Source: JAZSNL01 sp045536365 (lineage in GTDB: Bacteria > Bacillota_I > Bacilli_A > ML615J-28 > CAG-313). Taken from it: a DNA stretch of 7,682 bases. Below, in pieces: positions 1 to 7,504 of this stretch. Within the stretch, counting starts at the first letter, position 1. Each line of letters starts with the position of its first letter. The notes beneath the pieces were generated by a model that was given only the letters and a program-made list of their open reading frames with translations, ran no database searches and had not been told where the DNA came from. Where the stretch lies: contig JAZSNL010000023.1 of NCBI GenBank assembly GCA_045536365.1, positions 1 through 7,682 on the forward strand. The letters run 5' to 3'. The translations under genes and the position numbers were made by a program.

Positions 1-1
1 C

Positions 2-382
2 TTTTTTAATTTTGAAATAATAAGATTTAATAAAATTACTACAAATAAACCATATATAATAAAAACATATCTTGTATATGAATTAGGAGGATTAGAATAT
101 TATAAGGAATTAATATCATCATTAAATATTACTTTTAATAAATATAATCAAGATCATATTATTTTAGAATCTGTTATTAATGATAATAGAATAACAAATA
201 TTAAAATAAAAACATTGTCAAAGAAAATAGTATTTAATGAAGTATTAATAAAAGACCTTAATCTATCAGAAAAATATCAAAAAAATAATACTGCAATATA
301 TTTAGTATCATCAATTGTTGTTTCTTTATTATTAATAATATCTTCAATAATAATTTATATTTATAAAAAAAGAAAATTATAA
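2..382 (+). CDS. 3' end of an unrecognised protein with a C-terminal membrane anchor (partial)
   Basis: An open frame runs from the left edge to TAA at 380-382, giving 126 codons with no in-frame ATG, so the start lies outside the window. The visible part is a polar, Asn/Lys/Ile-rich region of about 98 residues. It is followed by one hydrophobic stretch of roughly 20 residues (about 299-361, beginning IYLVSSIVVSLLL) and a short basic tail, YKKRKL. This looks like a single C-terminal transmembrane helix with the tail in the cytoplasm by the positive-inside rule and the polar part outside, though topology is inferred. I recognise no family or motif. A terminator overlaps the stop codon and dnaE has its own promoter, so this gene is probably a separate transcription unit. 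That the frame is coding rests on its length in such AT-rich DNA, the coherent helix plus basic tail, and the terminator placed at its stop. Confidence 0.7.
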   Translation, partial: FFNFEIIRFNKITTNKPYIIKTYLVYELGGLEYYKELISSLNITFNKYNQDHIILESVINDNRITNIKIKTLSKKIVFNEVLIKDLNLSEKYQKNNTAIYLVSSIVVSLLLIISSIIIYIYKKRKL

Positions 383-413
383 TTAGGTTTCCTAATTGTA
401 ATTTTTTTCTTTT
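372..413 (+). terminator. Rho-independent terminator overlapping the upstream stop codon
   Basis: AATTAGG (381-387), loop TTT (388-390) and CCTAATT (391-397) form a perfect 7-bp stem. It extends outward through a T-G wobble (380/398) and seven A-T pairs to 373/405. A T-rich tract follows (402-408 all T, C at 409, then T at 410-413). The 5' arm lies within the last codons of the upstream gene. The A-rich run on the 5' side (365-376) means the hairpin could also act on the minus strand, but no convergent gene is seen. Confidence 0.85.
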
Positions 414-416
414 AGG

Positions 417-445
417 TGGAAACAAGAATTAAAGTGTGATATACT
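417..445 (+). promoter_or_regulatory. Sigma-A promoter for the dnaE operon (extended -10)
   Basis: The -10 box TATACT (440-445) is preceded by TG at 437-438 with one base between, a perfect extended -10. At a 17-base spacing the -35 position (417-422) reads TGGAAA, 4 of 6 matches to TTGACA. This weak -35 is typical of extended -10 promoters. Transcription would start near 452, leaving a leader of only about 16 bases, just enough for GGAGG at 456-460. The promoter begins four bases after the T tract of the preceding terminator. No operator-like repeat is evident. Confidence 0.7.
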
Positions 446-467
446 TTATATATATGGAGGTAAGAAA

Positions 468-3400
468 ATGAAATTTGTTAATTTATATTTACAAACTGAA
501 TATTCAATGTTACAAAGCACATGTAAAATTACCTCTGTTGTATCATTATTAAAAAAATATGGATATGAATATGCGGTGATGTGTGATGAAGGAAATCTTC
601 ATGGTGCTGTTAAATTCTATCAAGAATGTTTAAAAAATGATATTAAACCAGTTATAGGTTTAAAGATAAAATATCAATTAAATGAGAAAAATCATAATTT
701 ATTATTGTATGCGGTAAACCAAAATGGATATATTAATTTAAGTAAAATTAGTAGTAGAAGCAAATTATTAGATGGAACTGTTGATTTTGAGTATTTAAGT
801 AAGACAATACATGGATTAGTAGCAGTGTATCCTTATTTTGAAAATGAAAATAATTCTTGGAATTATCAAAATATTTTACCTTTGAAAGAAATATATACAA
901 ATTTCTTTATTGGTTTAACATATAATAATAGTTCAAATAATTATTTTGAAGATATATATAATAATATTAAATCAAAGAATTTAAAAGCTGTAGTTTTAGA
1001 AAGAACTAACTTTTTATATCCTGAAGAATATGAAGCATACCGAGTTTTAAAAGCAATTAATAACGGAGGTAATTTTTTACCAGAAGTATTAGAAGAAAAA
1101 GAATGGTATTTAAAAAAAGTTAACGATGTTATTGATAAATATTATATGTATCCTGAATTAATATCAAATACATATGAAATTGTTAAAAATTGTAATGTGC
1201 AATTTAAATTTGGTGAATATTTATTACCAGAATATGATTCAGAGATTGTTGCTGATGAGTATTTAAAAGAACTTTGTTTAAAAGGATTATCAAGAAGATT
1301 AAAATTAGATAATATTTCAAATACTACACCTTATTATAGTCAATTAAAACATGAATTAGAAACTATTAAAGAAATGGGATTTAGTGATTATTTTTTAATA
1401 GTTTGGGATTATGTTAAATTTGCAAAAAAGAATAATATGTTAGTAGGACCAGGAAGAGGTTCTGCTGGTGGCTCTTTAGTGAGTTATTGTTTAGGTATTA
1501 CTGATATTGATCCATTAAAATATCAATTATTATTTGAAAGATTCTTGAATAAAGAAAGAATAAGTATGCCAGATATTGATATTGACTTTCCTGATGATAC
1601 AAGGGATCAAGTAATTAAATATGTAGGACAAAAATATGGTAAAGAAAGAGTTGCTCATATTGCAACATTTGGAACATTTAAAGTAAGACTTGCTTTAAGA
1701 GATACAGCAAGAGTTTATAAATTATCAGATATAAGATTAAAACAAATATTAAAAAATTTACCAGAAGAAGGATTGTATTCAAAGACTCTTAGACAAATAG
1801 TGGACAATAGTGTTGAATTGTCACAATTAATGGATGATTATGATGATATTAATAAGGTATTAAGGGTTGCAATGAGTATAGAAGGTTTACCGAGAAATAC
1901 AAGTACACATGCAGCTGGTATTATTATAACTAAAAATGATTTAGTTAATTATACTCCATTAGATAAAGGGTTAGATGATATTTTTCAAACTCAGTTCGAA
2001 GCTAGTGATTTAGAAAAATTAGGTTTATTAAAAATGGACTTTTTAGGATTAAAGAACTTAACTATTATTAGTAGAACAGTTGATTTAATTAAAAAGGATA
2101 ATCCTAATTTTATATTACCTAAAGATGAAAATGATAAAAAAACATATTCGATGTTAGCGTTAGGTGATGTATGGGGAGTATTCCAATTAGAATCTGATGG
2201 TATGAGAAAAGTAATAATGGACATGAAAGTGAGTACTTTTGATGATATTGTTCAGGCTATTGCGTTATATCGTCCAGGTCCAATGGAAATGATTCCTACT
2301 TTTATTAAAAGAAAATTCGGACAAGAAAAAGTTTCTTATCCTCATCCTGACTTAGAAAATATTTTAAAAGATACATATGGAACTATTGTATATCAAGAAC
2401 AAATTATCCTTATCGCTTGTCAATTTGCAGGATATAGTTTAGGAAAAGCTGATGTGTTAAGAAAAGCAGTTTCAAAGAAAAATAAAGATATTTTAGAAAA
2501 AGAAAGAATTGAATTTGTTTCATCTAGTATGAAACAAGGATATTCACAAGAAACTGCAAATGAGGTATATGATTATATTGTTAAATTTGCAAACTATGGA
2601 TTTAATAAATCCCATTCTGTTGCATACGCAAAAGTAGCATATCAAACTGCATATTTAAAATGTAATTATTTAGAATATTATTTATCAGTATTAATGACTA
2701 ATGCGGTGGGATCATCTGATGTAAATAAATATTATAAAGAAGGATTAAGAAAACGTATTAAATTCTTATATCCTAATATAAATAAGAGTATAGATCAATT
2801 TATTATTGATAATCATTTTGTCTTATTCCCATTAATAGTTATTAATAGTTTGGGAACTGTAACGATTAAACAAATAATAGAAGAAAGAAATAAAGGATTA
2901 TTTACTAATTTTGAAAACTTTGTTTTAAGAACAAACAGTTTCTTATCTGATGCTGTTTTAGAAAATATTATTTATAGTGGTGCTTTAGATATTTTTGGAT
3001 TAACTAAAAAAGCCATGATTGAAAATTATAAAAATATAATTAATAAAAATCAATATAGTTTTTTACCTAATATTGTTGAGAATAAATATACAAATGAAGA
3101 ATATACATATGGTTATTTATTAGATAAAGAATATGAATCAATAGGTATTAATATTAAGTATAATTTCTTCTTCCAATTTAATGATATTTATATTAAAGAT
3201 AAATTATTAAAGATAAATCAATTAGAAGAATCATTAGATCATGGTTATCCCTATGTTAAAACATTAGGAATTATAAAAGATGTTAAAGAAATCATAACTA
3301 AGAAAAATGAAAAAATGGCTTTTATGACTTTAGAAGATGATACAGCTAGTATTGAACTTGTTGTATTCCCTAAGGTTTATTCTAAATATTTTAATATTAG

Positions 3401-3488
3401 AAAAGGGCAAATTGTTAAAGTATTTGGAACAGTTGAAAAACAACCAAAATTAAAATTATTAGTTGAAGAAATAGGTGAATTGAAATGA
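468..3488 (+). CDS. dnaE: DNA polymerase III alpha subunit, DnaE type
   Basis: This is a C-family replicative DNA polymerase of 1006 residues, shorter than the roughly 1100-1160 of typical DnaE and closer to Mollicute forms. Domains in order: an N-terminal PHP domain (about 1-200); the palm with GPGRGSAGGS at 327-336 and PDIDIDF at 368-374 (catalytic D369 and D371; third Asp D524 in LLKMDFLGL); fingers motifs including RNTSTHAAG, YRPGPMEMIP, YQEQIILIA and FANYGFNKSHS; a helix-hairpin-helix region (about 790-855); and a C-terminal OB fold (about 928-1004). The PHP metal ligands are mostly gone: HxH reads Y7/Q9, TDHG reads C39-D40-E41-G42, the usual Glu is K66, and the late Asp/His pair is R179/N181. 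No PHP nuclease is therefore expected. In Firmicutes, DnaE extends primers beside PolC. The ATG follows GGAGG (456-460) by 7 bases. The TGA stop overlaps the next start as ATGA. Confidence 0.97.
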   Translation: MKFVNLYLQTEYSMLQSTCKITSVVSLLKKYGYEYAVMCDEGNLHGAVKFYQECLKNDIKPVIGLKIKYQLNEKNHNLLLYAVNQNGYINLSKISSRSKLLDGTVDFEYLSKTIHGLVAVYPYFENENNSWNYQNILPLKEIYTNFFIGLTYNNSSNNYFEDIYNNIKSKNLKAVVLERTNFLYPEEYEAYRVLKAINNGGNFLPEVLEEKEWYLKKVNDVIDKYYMYPELISNTYEIVKNCNVQFKFGEYLLPEYDSEIVADEYLKELCLKGLSRRLKLDNISNTTPYYSQLKHELETIKEMGFSDYFLIVWDYVKFAKKNNMLVGPGRGSAGGSLVSYCLGITDIDPLKYQLLFERFLNKERISMPDIDIDFPDDTRDQVIKYVGQKYGKERVAHIATFGTFKVRLALRDTARVYKLSDIRLKQILKNLPEEGLYSKTLRQIVDNSVELSQLMDDYDDINKVLRVAMSIEGLPRNTSTHAAGIIITKNDLVNYTPLDKGLDDIFQTQFEASDLEKLGLLKMDFLGLKNLTIISRTVDLIKKDNPNFILPKDENDKKTYSMLALGDVWGVFQLESDGMRKVIMDMKVSTFDDIVQAIALYRPGPMEMIPTFIKRKFGQEKVSYPHPDLENILKDTYGTIVYQEQIILIACQFAGYSLGKADVLRKAVSKKNKDILEKERIEFVSSSMKQGYSQETANEVYDYIVKFANYGFNKSHSVAYAKVAYQTAYLKCNYLEYYLSVLMTNAVGSSDVNKYYKEGLRKRIKFLYPNINKSIDQFIIDNHFVLFPLIVINSLGTVTIKQIIEERNKGLFTNFENFVLRTNSFLSDAVLENIIYSGALDIFGLTKKAMIENYKNIINKNQYSFLPNIVENKYTNEEYTYGYLLDKEYESIGINIKYNFFFQFNDIYIKDKLLKINQLEESLDHGYPYVKTLGIIKDVKEIITKKNEKMAFMTLEDDTASIELVVFPKVYSKYFNIRKGQIVKVFGTVEKQPKLKLLVEEIGELK

Positions 3489-4360
3489 AAATCTTATGTT
3501 ACGATATGGGAGGAACGTATATAAAATATGGTGTTATTGAAAATAACAAATTTATATTTTCTTCTAAAGTTCCAACTTTATGTCATAATTCACAAAAAGA
3601 GTTAATTAATCAATATATTGAATTAACTAAAGAAATGTTAAATAATTATCCTGATATTTGTGGAGTAGGGGTTTCTACAGCTGGTGCAGTTAATTATCAT
3701 GAAGGTATTATTTGTGCAGCTCCCGCTTCAATACCGGTTTTTCAAGATTTTGATTTTAAAAAATTATTTAAAGAAAATTTTAATTTAGATTGTTTTGCAG
3801 ATAATGATGTCAATAGTTTTGCGGCTGCAGAACTAAATGGAAAAAATCCATATAAAAACTTTATTGTTATGACAATAGGAACAGGTATAGGTGGAGCTGT
3901 TATTATTAATAATCAACTATGGAGAGGTGTTAATTATAACGCAGGTGAAATAGGTAGAATGATTATTAATGGCAAGAGTTATGAGGATATTGCAGCAACA
4001 AGTGTATTAGTAAAACAAGTTAAGAATTTAGGTTTAAATGTCGAAAATGGAATAGAAGTATTTAAACTATATGATGAAAAAAATGAACAAGTTGTTCCTT
4101 TAGTAGAAGAGTTTTTCAACAATCTAGTTATAGGAATAGCTAATGTTATATATATGTTTAATCCTGAAGCAATATTTATTGGTGGAGGTATTTCGAAAAG
4201 GGATACTTTAATTAATGAAATTGAAGTTAGATTAAATAAAATATTAGATCCTGAAGTGAAAGGGATAACTAAATTAAAAATAGCCTCACATCAAAATGAT
4301 GGAGGCATGTATGGTGCTTATATTAATTATTTAAAATATATAAAGAAGGAACGTGAATAA
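3485..4360 (+). CDS. ROK-family sugar kinase without the zinc motif; probable glucokinase or glucoside kinase
   Basis: This 291-residue kinase transfers phosphate from ATP to a sugar hydroxyl in the cytoplasm. The phosphate-binding motif DMGGTYIK is at 7-14. The catalytic base is D108 in ADNDVNSFAAAE. The second phosphate loop GTGIGG is at 132-137, GEIG at 154-157 and the adenosine-side GGGIS at 233-237. Classical ROK enzymes follow GEIGH with a CxCGxxGCxE zinc site. Here the His is R158, and no cysteine occurs after residue 155. The segment instead reads EDIAATSVLV, which resembles zinc-less ROK proteins of the BglK (beta-glucoside kinase) type. The substrate cannot be read from sequence. 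The two glucose-6-phosphate enzymes downstream favour glucose, while the BglK-like features leave a glucoside or another hexose open. Its ATG shares ATGA with the dnaE stop, and AGGTG at 3473-3477 can serve as ribosome binding site, so translation is probably coupled to dnaE. Confidence 0.9.
   Translation: MKILCYDMGGTYIKYGVIENNKFIFSSKVPTLCHNSQKELINQYIELTKEMLNNYPDICGVGVSTAGAVNYHEGIICAAPASIPVFQDFDFKKLFKENFNLDCFADNDVNSFAAAELNGKNPYKNFIVMTIGTGIGGAVIINNQLWRGVNYNAGEIGRMIINGKSYEDIAATSVLVKQVKNLGLNVENGIEVFKLYDEKNEQVVPLVEEFFNNLVIGIANVIYMFNPEAIFIGGGISKRDTLINEIEVRLNKILDPEVKGITKLKIASHQNDGGMYGAYINYLKYIKKERE
4343..4350 (+). promoter_or_regulatory. Ribosome binding site that selects the mutase start
   Basis: AAGAAGGA lies inside the 3' end of the kinase gene. 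It is 11 bases upstream of ATG 4362 but only 2 bases from the alternative in-frame GTG at 4353. The GTG is too close for normal initiation, so the ATG is preferred even though its spacing is slightly long. Confidence 0.6.
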
Positions 4361-4361
4361 A

Positions 4362-6071
4362 ATGATTGATCAAAAAACATTAAATAAAATTCAAAAATGG
4401 GAAAATTATAAAGAATTAGATCCTGTATTAAGAAAAGAATTAGATGAAATTAAAGACAATGAAGAAGCTTTATTAGATGCTTTTTATACTGATATTGCGT
4501 TTGGTACTGGAGGCTTACGTGGTATTTTAGGTGTAGGTACTAATAGAATGAATATATATGTTGTAAGAAAATCAACAAAAGGTTTCTTAAATTATATGTT
4601 TAATCATTATCCTAATTTAAAAGAACAAGGCGTTGTTATTTCATATGATTGCCGTCATAATTCAAGAAGATTTGCTGAAGAATCAGCAAGTATCATTGGT
4701 GCAATGGGAGTTAAGGTTTATGTATTCTCATCTCTTCGTGCAACTCCTGAATTAAGTTACGCGGTTAGACATTTACAAGCCGCTGGTGGTATTATGATTA
4801 CAGCTAGTCATAATCCTCCTGTATATAATGGATATAAAGTTTATGATCATCAAGGATGTCAATTAGTTCCTGATTTAGCTGATGAAGTTATTAATGAAAT
4901 TGATAAAATTGAAGATATGTTTAATATTGAAACTGCTGATTTTAATCAACTAGTAGAACAAGGAATTGTTAAAATTATTGATAAAGAAGTAGATTTACCT
5001 TATTTAGAACAAGTTAAAACTGTAACTGTTAATGAAGTAGAAAAATCAAATATTAAAATTATATATACTCCATTACATGGTACTGGAGCTACACATATGG
5101 TTAATCTATTAACTGGATGTGGATATAATGTTATTCCTGTTGAAGAACAAATGGTTCCTGATGCAAACTTCTCTACTTTAAAATCACCAAATCCAGAAGA
5201 ATCTTCTGCATTTGAATATGCGATTAGATTAGGAAAAGAACATCACGCTGATATATTAATTGCAACAGACCCTGATGCAGATAGAATGGGTATTGCAGCG
5301 ATCGATCCTAAAACAGGAGAATATGTATTATTAACAGGTAATCAAACTGGTGCTATTTTATTAAACTACTTAGCTCAATATAGAAAACGTAATAAACAAG
5401 GTGTTGTATATAATACAATTGTTACTTCTAATATCGCACAAGCGATTTGTGAAAAACACAATTTAAAATTAGTTCAAACATTAACAGGTTTTAAATTTAT
5501 TGGCGAACAAGCTGCTTTAATAGAAGGAACAGATGAAGAATTCTTCTTTGGATATGAAGAATCTTATGGTTATGTTATTAAAGATTTTGTAAGAGATAAA
5601 GACTCTTTCCAAGCAACATTATTACTTGCTGAAGTAGCATCTTTCTATAAATCACAAAATAAAACATTAATAGAAGTTTTAAATGATATATATGAAGAAT
5701 ATGGTTATTATTTAGAAGGTGTTCATAATATTGCACTTGCTGGTTTAGAAGGTAGTAGAAGAATTCAAAAAATTATGACTACTTTCCAAAATAAAGAATT
5801 AAATGAAGTTGCAGGTAAGAAGATTGCTAGATTTGAAGATTATGAAAGAAGTTTAGCTTTTACTAATGGTGTAGAATCTAAATTAACATTACCTAAATCA
5901 TTTGTTTTGAAATATATATTTGAAGATGGTGGATGGTTTGTATTAAGACCATCAGGTACAGAACCTAAATTAAAGATATATATTGCAATTAAAGGAAATA
6001 CACAACAAGAAGCAGAACAATTTATTAATAAATTAAAATCAGAAGTTTTATCAATGATTGATGAAATCTAG
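4362..6071 (+). CDS. pgcA: Alpha-phosphoglucomutase (phosphohexomutase family)
   Basis: This cytoplasmic mutase of 569 residues interconverts glucose-6-phosphate and glucose-1-phosphate through a phosphoserine enzyme. Its length matches the PgcA/YhxB type of Firmicutes (about 580). All four active-site loops are present: TASHNP at 147-152 with phosphoserine S149; the magnesium loop DPDADR at 303-308; the sugar-binding EESYG at 399-403; and the phosphate-binding RPSGTEPK at 529-536. An N-terminal FGTGGLRG motif, typical of this subgroup, is also present. Glucose-1-phosphate normally feeds UDP-glucose for glycolipids, wall polymers or glycogen. No galU or glycosyltransferase is in view. Related Mollicute enzymes are annotated as phosphomannomutases or act on phosphopentoses, so specificity is inferred from the neighbouring kinase and pgi. 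An in-frame GTG at 4353 would add three residues and overlap the kinase, but I reject it on ribosome-site spacing. Confidence 0.93.
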   Translation: MIDQKTLNKIQKWENYKELDPVLRKELDEIKDNEEALLDAFYTDIAFGTGGLRGILGVGTNRMNIYVVRKSTKGFLNYMFNHYPNLKEQGVVISYDCRHNSRRFAEESASIIGAMGVKVYVFSSLRATPELSYAVRHLQAAGGIMITASHNPPVYNGYKVYDHQGCQLVPDLADEVINEIDKIEDMFNIETADFNQLVEQGIVKIIDKEVDLPYLEQVKTVTVNEVEKSNIKIIYTPLHGTGATHMVNLLTGCGYNVIPVEEQMVPDANFSTLKSPNPEESSAFEYAIRLGKEHHADILIATDPDADRMGIAAIDPKTGEYVLLTGNQTGAILLNYLAQYRKRNKQGVVYNTIVTSNIAQAICEKHNLKLVQTLTGFKFIGEQAALIEGTDEEFFFGYEESYGYVIKDFVRDKDSFQATLLLAEVASFYKSQNKTLIEVLNDIYEEYGYYLEGVHNIALAGLEGSRRIQKIMTTFQNKELNEVAGKKIARFEDYERSLAFTNGVESKLTLPKSFVLKYIFEDGGWFVLRPSGTEPKLKIYIAIKGNTQQEAEQFINKLKSEVLSMIDEI

Positions 6072-6075
6072 GAGG
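6070..6075 (+). promoter_or_regulatory. Consensus ribosome binding site of pgi, overlapping the pgcA stop
   Basis: A full AGGAGG starts at the second base of the pgcA TAG stop and sits 5 bases before the pgi ATG. It is the strongest ribosome site in the operon. This suggests higher independent initiation on pgi than on the kinase or mutase. Confidence 0.8.
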
Positions 6076-6080
6076 AAAAA

Positions 6081-7400
6081 ATGTTAAGATTATATACAAA
6101 AAACATTGAAAAGTTTGTTTCTAAAGAAGAATTAAAATCATTAGAAGAAAAAGCATTATCTGCAAGAAAAACATTACTTGAAAAAACAGGACCAGGAAAC
6201 GACTTTGTAGGATGGGTAGAACATCCATTAAATTATGATAAAGAAGAATTTGCAAGAATTAAAAAAGCTGCAGAACAAATCAAAAAAGATAGTGAAGTAC
6301 TAGTAGTTATTGGTATTGGTGGTTCATATTTAGGTGCTAAAGCAGTTATTGATGCGTTTAAAAAATATTTTGGTAAAGATCAAGATTTAGAAATTGTTTT
6401 TGTAGGTAATACATTATCATCTACATATACAAAAGAATTATTAGATTATGTAGCAGATAAAGAATTTTCTATTAATGTAATTTCTAAATCAGGTACAACA
6501 ACAGAACCTGCTGTTGCGTTTAGATTATTTAAAGAATTATTAGAATCAAAATATGGAAAAGAATCATATAAGAGAATTTACGCAACAACAGATAAAGCTA
6601 AAGGTGCATTAAGAACAATGGCCGAAACAGAAAAATATGAAACTTTCGTAGTACCTGATGATATCGGTGGTAGATATTCTTGGTTTACTGCAGTAGGTTT
6701 ACTTCCTATTGCATGTGCAGGTATTGATATTGATAGATTAATGGAAGGCGCAAAAGATGCATATTTAGATGCTTCAACAAAAGGCTTTGATGAAAATATT
6801 GCGTTACAATATGCATCAGCAAGACATGCTTTATATAATAAAGAGAAATTTATTGAAATCATAGTAACTTATGAACCTAAACTAGCTAGTATCGGTGAAT
6901 GGTGGAAACAATTATTTGGTGAATCAGAAGGAAAAGATGGAAAAGGTATTTTCCCTGCAAGTTTAACTTTCTCTACAGATTTACATTCAATGGGACAATA
7001 TGTTCAAGAAGGTAAAAGAATAATGTTTGAAACAGTTCTTAATATTGTTAATCCTAAACATGATATTACATTAACAAAAGCTCCAGTTGATTTAGATCAA
7101 TTAAATTATTTAGAAGGTAAAACATTAAATAGTGTTAATTCTAAAGCAATGCAAGGAACAACTCTTGCCCATGTAGATGGAGGAGTTCCTAATATGATGA
7201 TTGAATTAGATCAATTAGATGAATACCATATGGGATATTTATTATACTTCTTTATGTTTAGTTGTGGAGTATGTTGTTACATGTTAGAAGTTAATCCTTT
7301 TAATCAACCAGGTGTTGAAAGCTATAAAAAGAATATGTTTGCTTTATTAGGTAAACCAGGTTACGAAGAATTAAAGAAAGAACTAGAAAAAAGATTATAA
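6081..7400 (+). CDS. pgi: Glucose-6-phosphate isomerase
   Basis: This cytoplasmic enzyme interconverts glucose-6-phosphate and fructose-6-phosphate, the second step of glycolysis. At 439 residues it belongs to the short bacterial type (about 450 in Bacillus). Two SIS sugar-isomerase modules are visible. The first contains IGIGGSYLGA from residue 77 and the phosphate-binding SKSGTTTE at 135-142. The family signature DDIGGRYSW is at 193-201. Catalytic residues, assigned by motif, are E310 in QYVQEG, H364 in LAHVDGG and K416 in NQPGVESYK. The C-terminus KPGYEELKKELEKRL is typical of Firmicute Pgi. It lies 9 bases after pgcA and ends the sugar module of the operon. No terminator follows directly, so operon transcripts probably run into the terminator at 7505-7535. 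Nothing appears truncated or unusual. Confidence 0.98.
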   Translation: MLRLYTKNIEKFVSKEELKSLEEKALSARKTLLEKTGPGNDFVGWVEHPLNYDKEEFARIKKAAEQIKKDSEVLVVIGIGGSYLGAKAVIDAFKKYFGKDQDLEIVFVGNTLSSTYTKELLDYVADKEFSINVISKSGTTTEPAVAFRLFKELLESKYGKESYKRIYATTDKAKGALRTMAETEKYETFVVPDDIGGRYSWFTAVGLLPIACAGIDIDRLMEGAKDAYLDASTKGFDENIALQYASARHALYNKEKFIEIIVTYEPKLASIGEWWKQLFGESEGKDGKGIFPASLTFSTDLHSMGQYVQEGKRIMFETVLNIVNPKHDITLTKAPVDLDQLNYLEGKTLNSVNSKAMQGTTLAHVDGGVPNMMIELDQLDEYHMGYLLYFFMFSCGVCCYMLEVNPFNQPGVESYKKNMFALLGKPGYEELKKELEKRL

Positions 7401-7402
7401 TA

Positions 7403-7432
7403 TTGACATTAAAATAATAATAATAGTATAAT
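7403..7432 (+). promoter_or_regulatory. Perfect-consensus sigma-A promoter
   Basis: TTGACA (7403-7408) and TATAAT (7427-7432) match both hexamers exactly with an 18-base spacer. This is the strongest promoter in the window by inspection, far better than the dnaE one. It starts two bases after the pgi stop. Transcription should start at about 7438-7440. It drives the leader RNA and, past the terminator, the lipoprotein gene. A 12-bp palindrome just downstream of the start could be an operator. Confidence 0.85.
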
Positions 7433-7441
7433 AATAGTGTG

Positions 7442-7453
7442 GGAAAATTTTCC
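7442..7453. repeat. 12-bp perfect palindrome near the transcription start
   Basis: GGAAAATTTTCC is a perfect inverted repeat lying about 3-15 bases after the predicted transcription start of the consensus promoter. This is a usual operator position. It could bind a dimeric repressor as DNA or form hairpin A in the RNA. Symmetry stops at its ends (G at 7441 against A at 7454). Confidence 0.5.
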
Positions 7454-7504
7454 ATACATAGATAACTCATATGAATTACCTATGGAACACTACATTAGAT
7501 TGTG

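Noticed and set aside
1991..2224. Minus-strand open frame of 77 codons inside dnaE
   Set aside because: It lies wholly antisense to conserved polymerase motifs, has no convincing ribosome site and resembles no family. It is a shadow of the real gene.
4353..4361. GTG start for phosphoglucomutase, overlapping the kinase stop
   Set aside because: It is only 2 bases from the AAGAAGGA ribosome site. ATG at 4362 has workable spacing and is the better codon.
6578..6862. Minus-strand open frame of 94 codons inside pgi
   Set aside because: It is antisense to the DDIGGRYSW signature region of pgi, with no independent support.
7437..7504. Assignment of the leader to the purine riboswitch class or to SRP/6S RNA
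   Set aside because: The three-way junction shape is only superficially purine-like and the conserved core sequences are missing. It lacks the SRP GGAA/AGCAG apical elements and is too short for 6S RNA.
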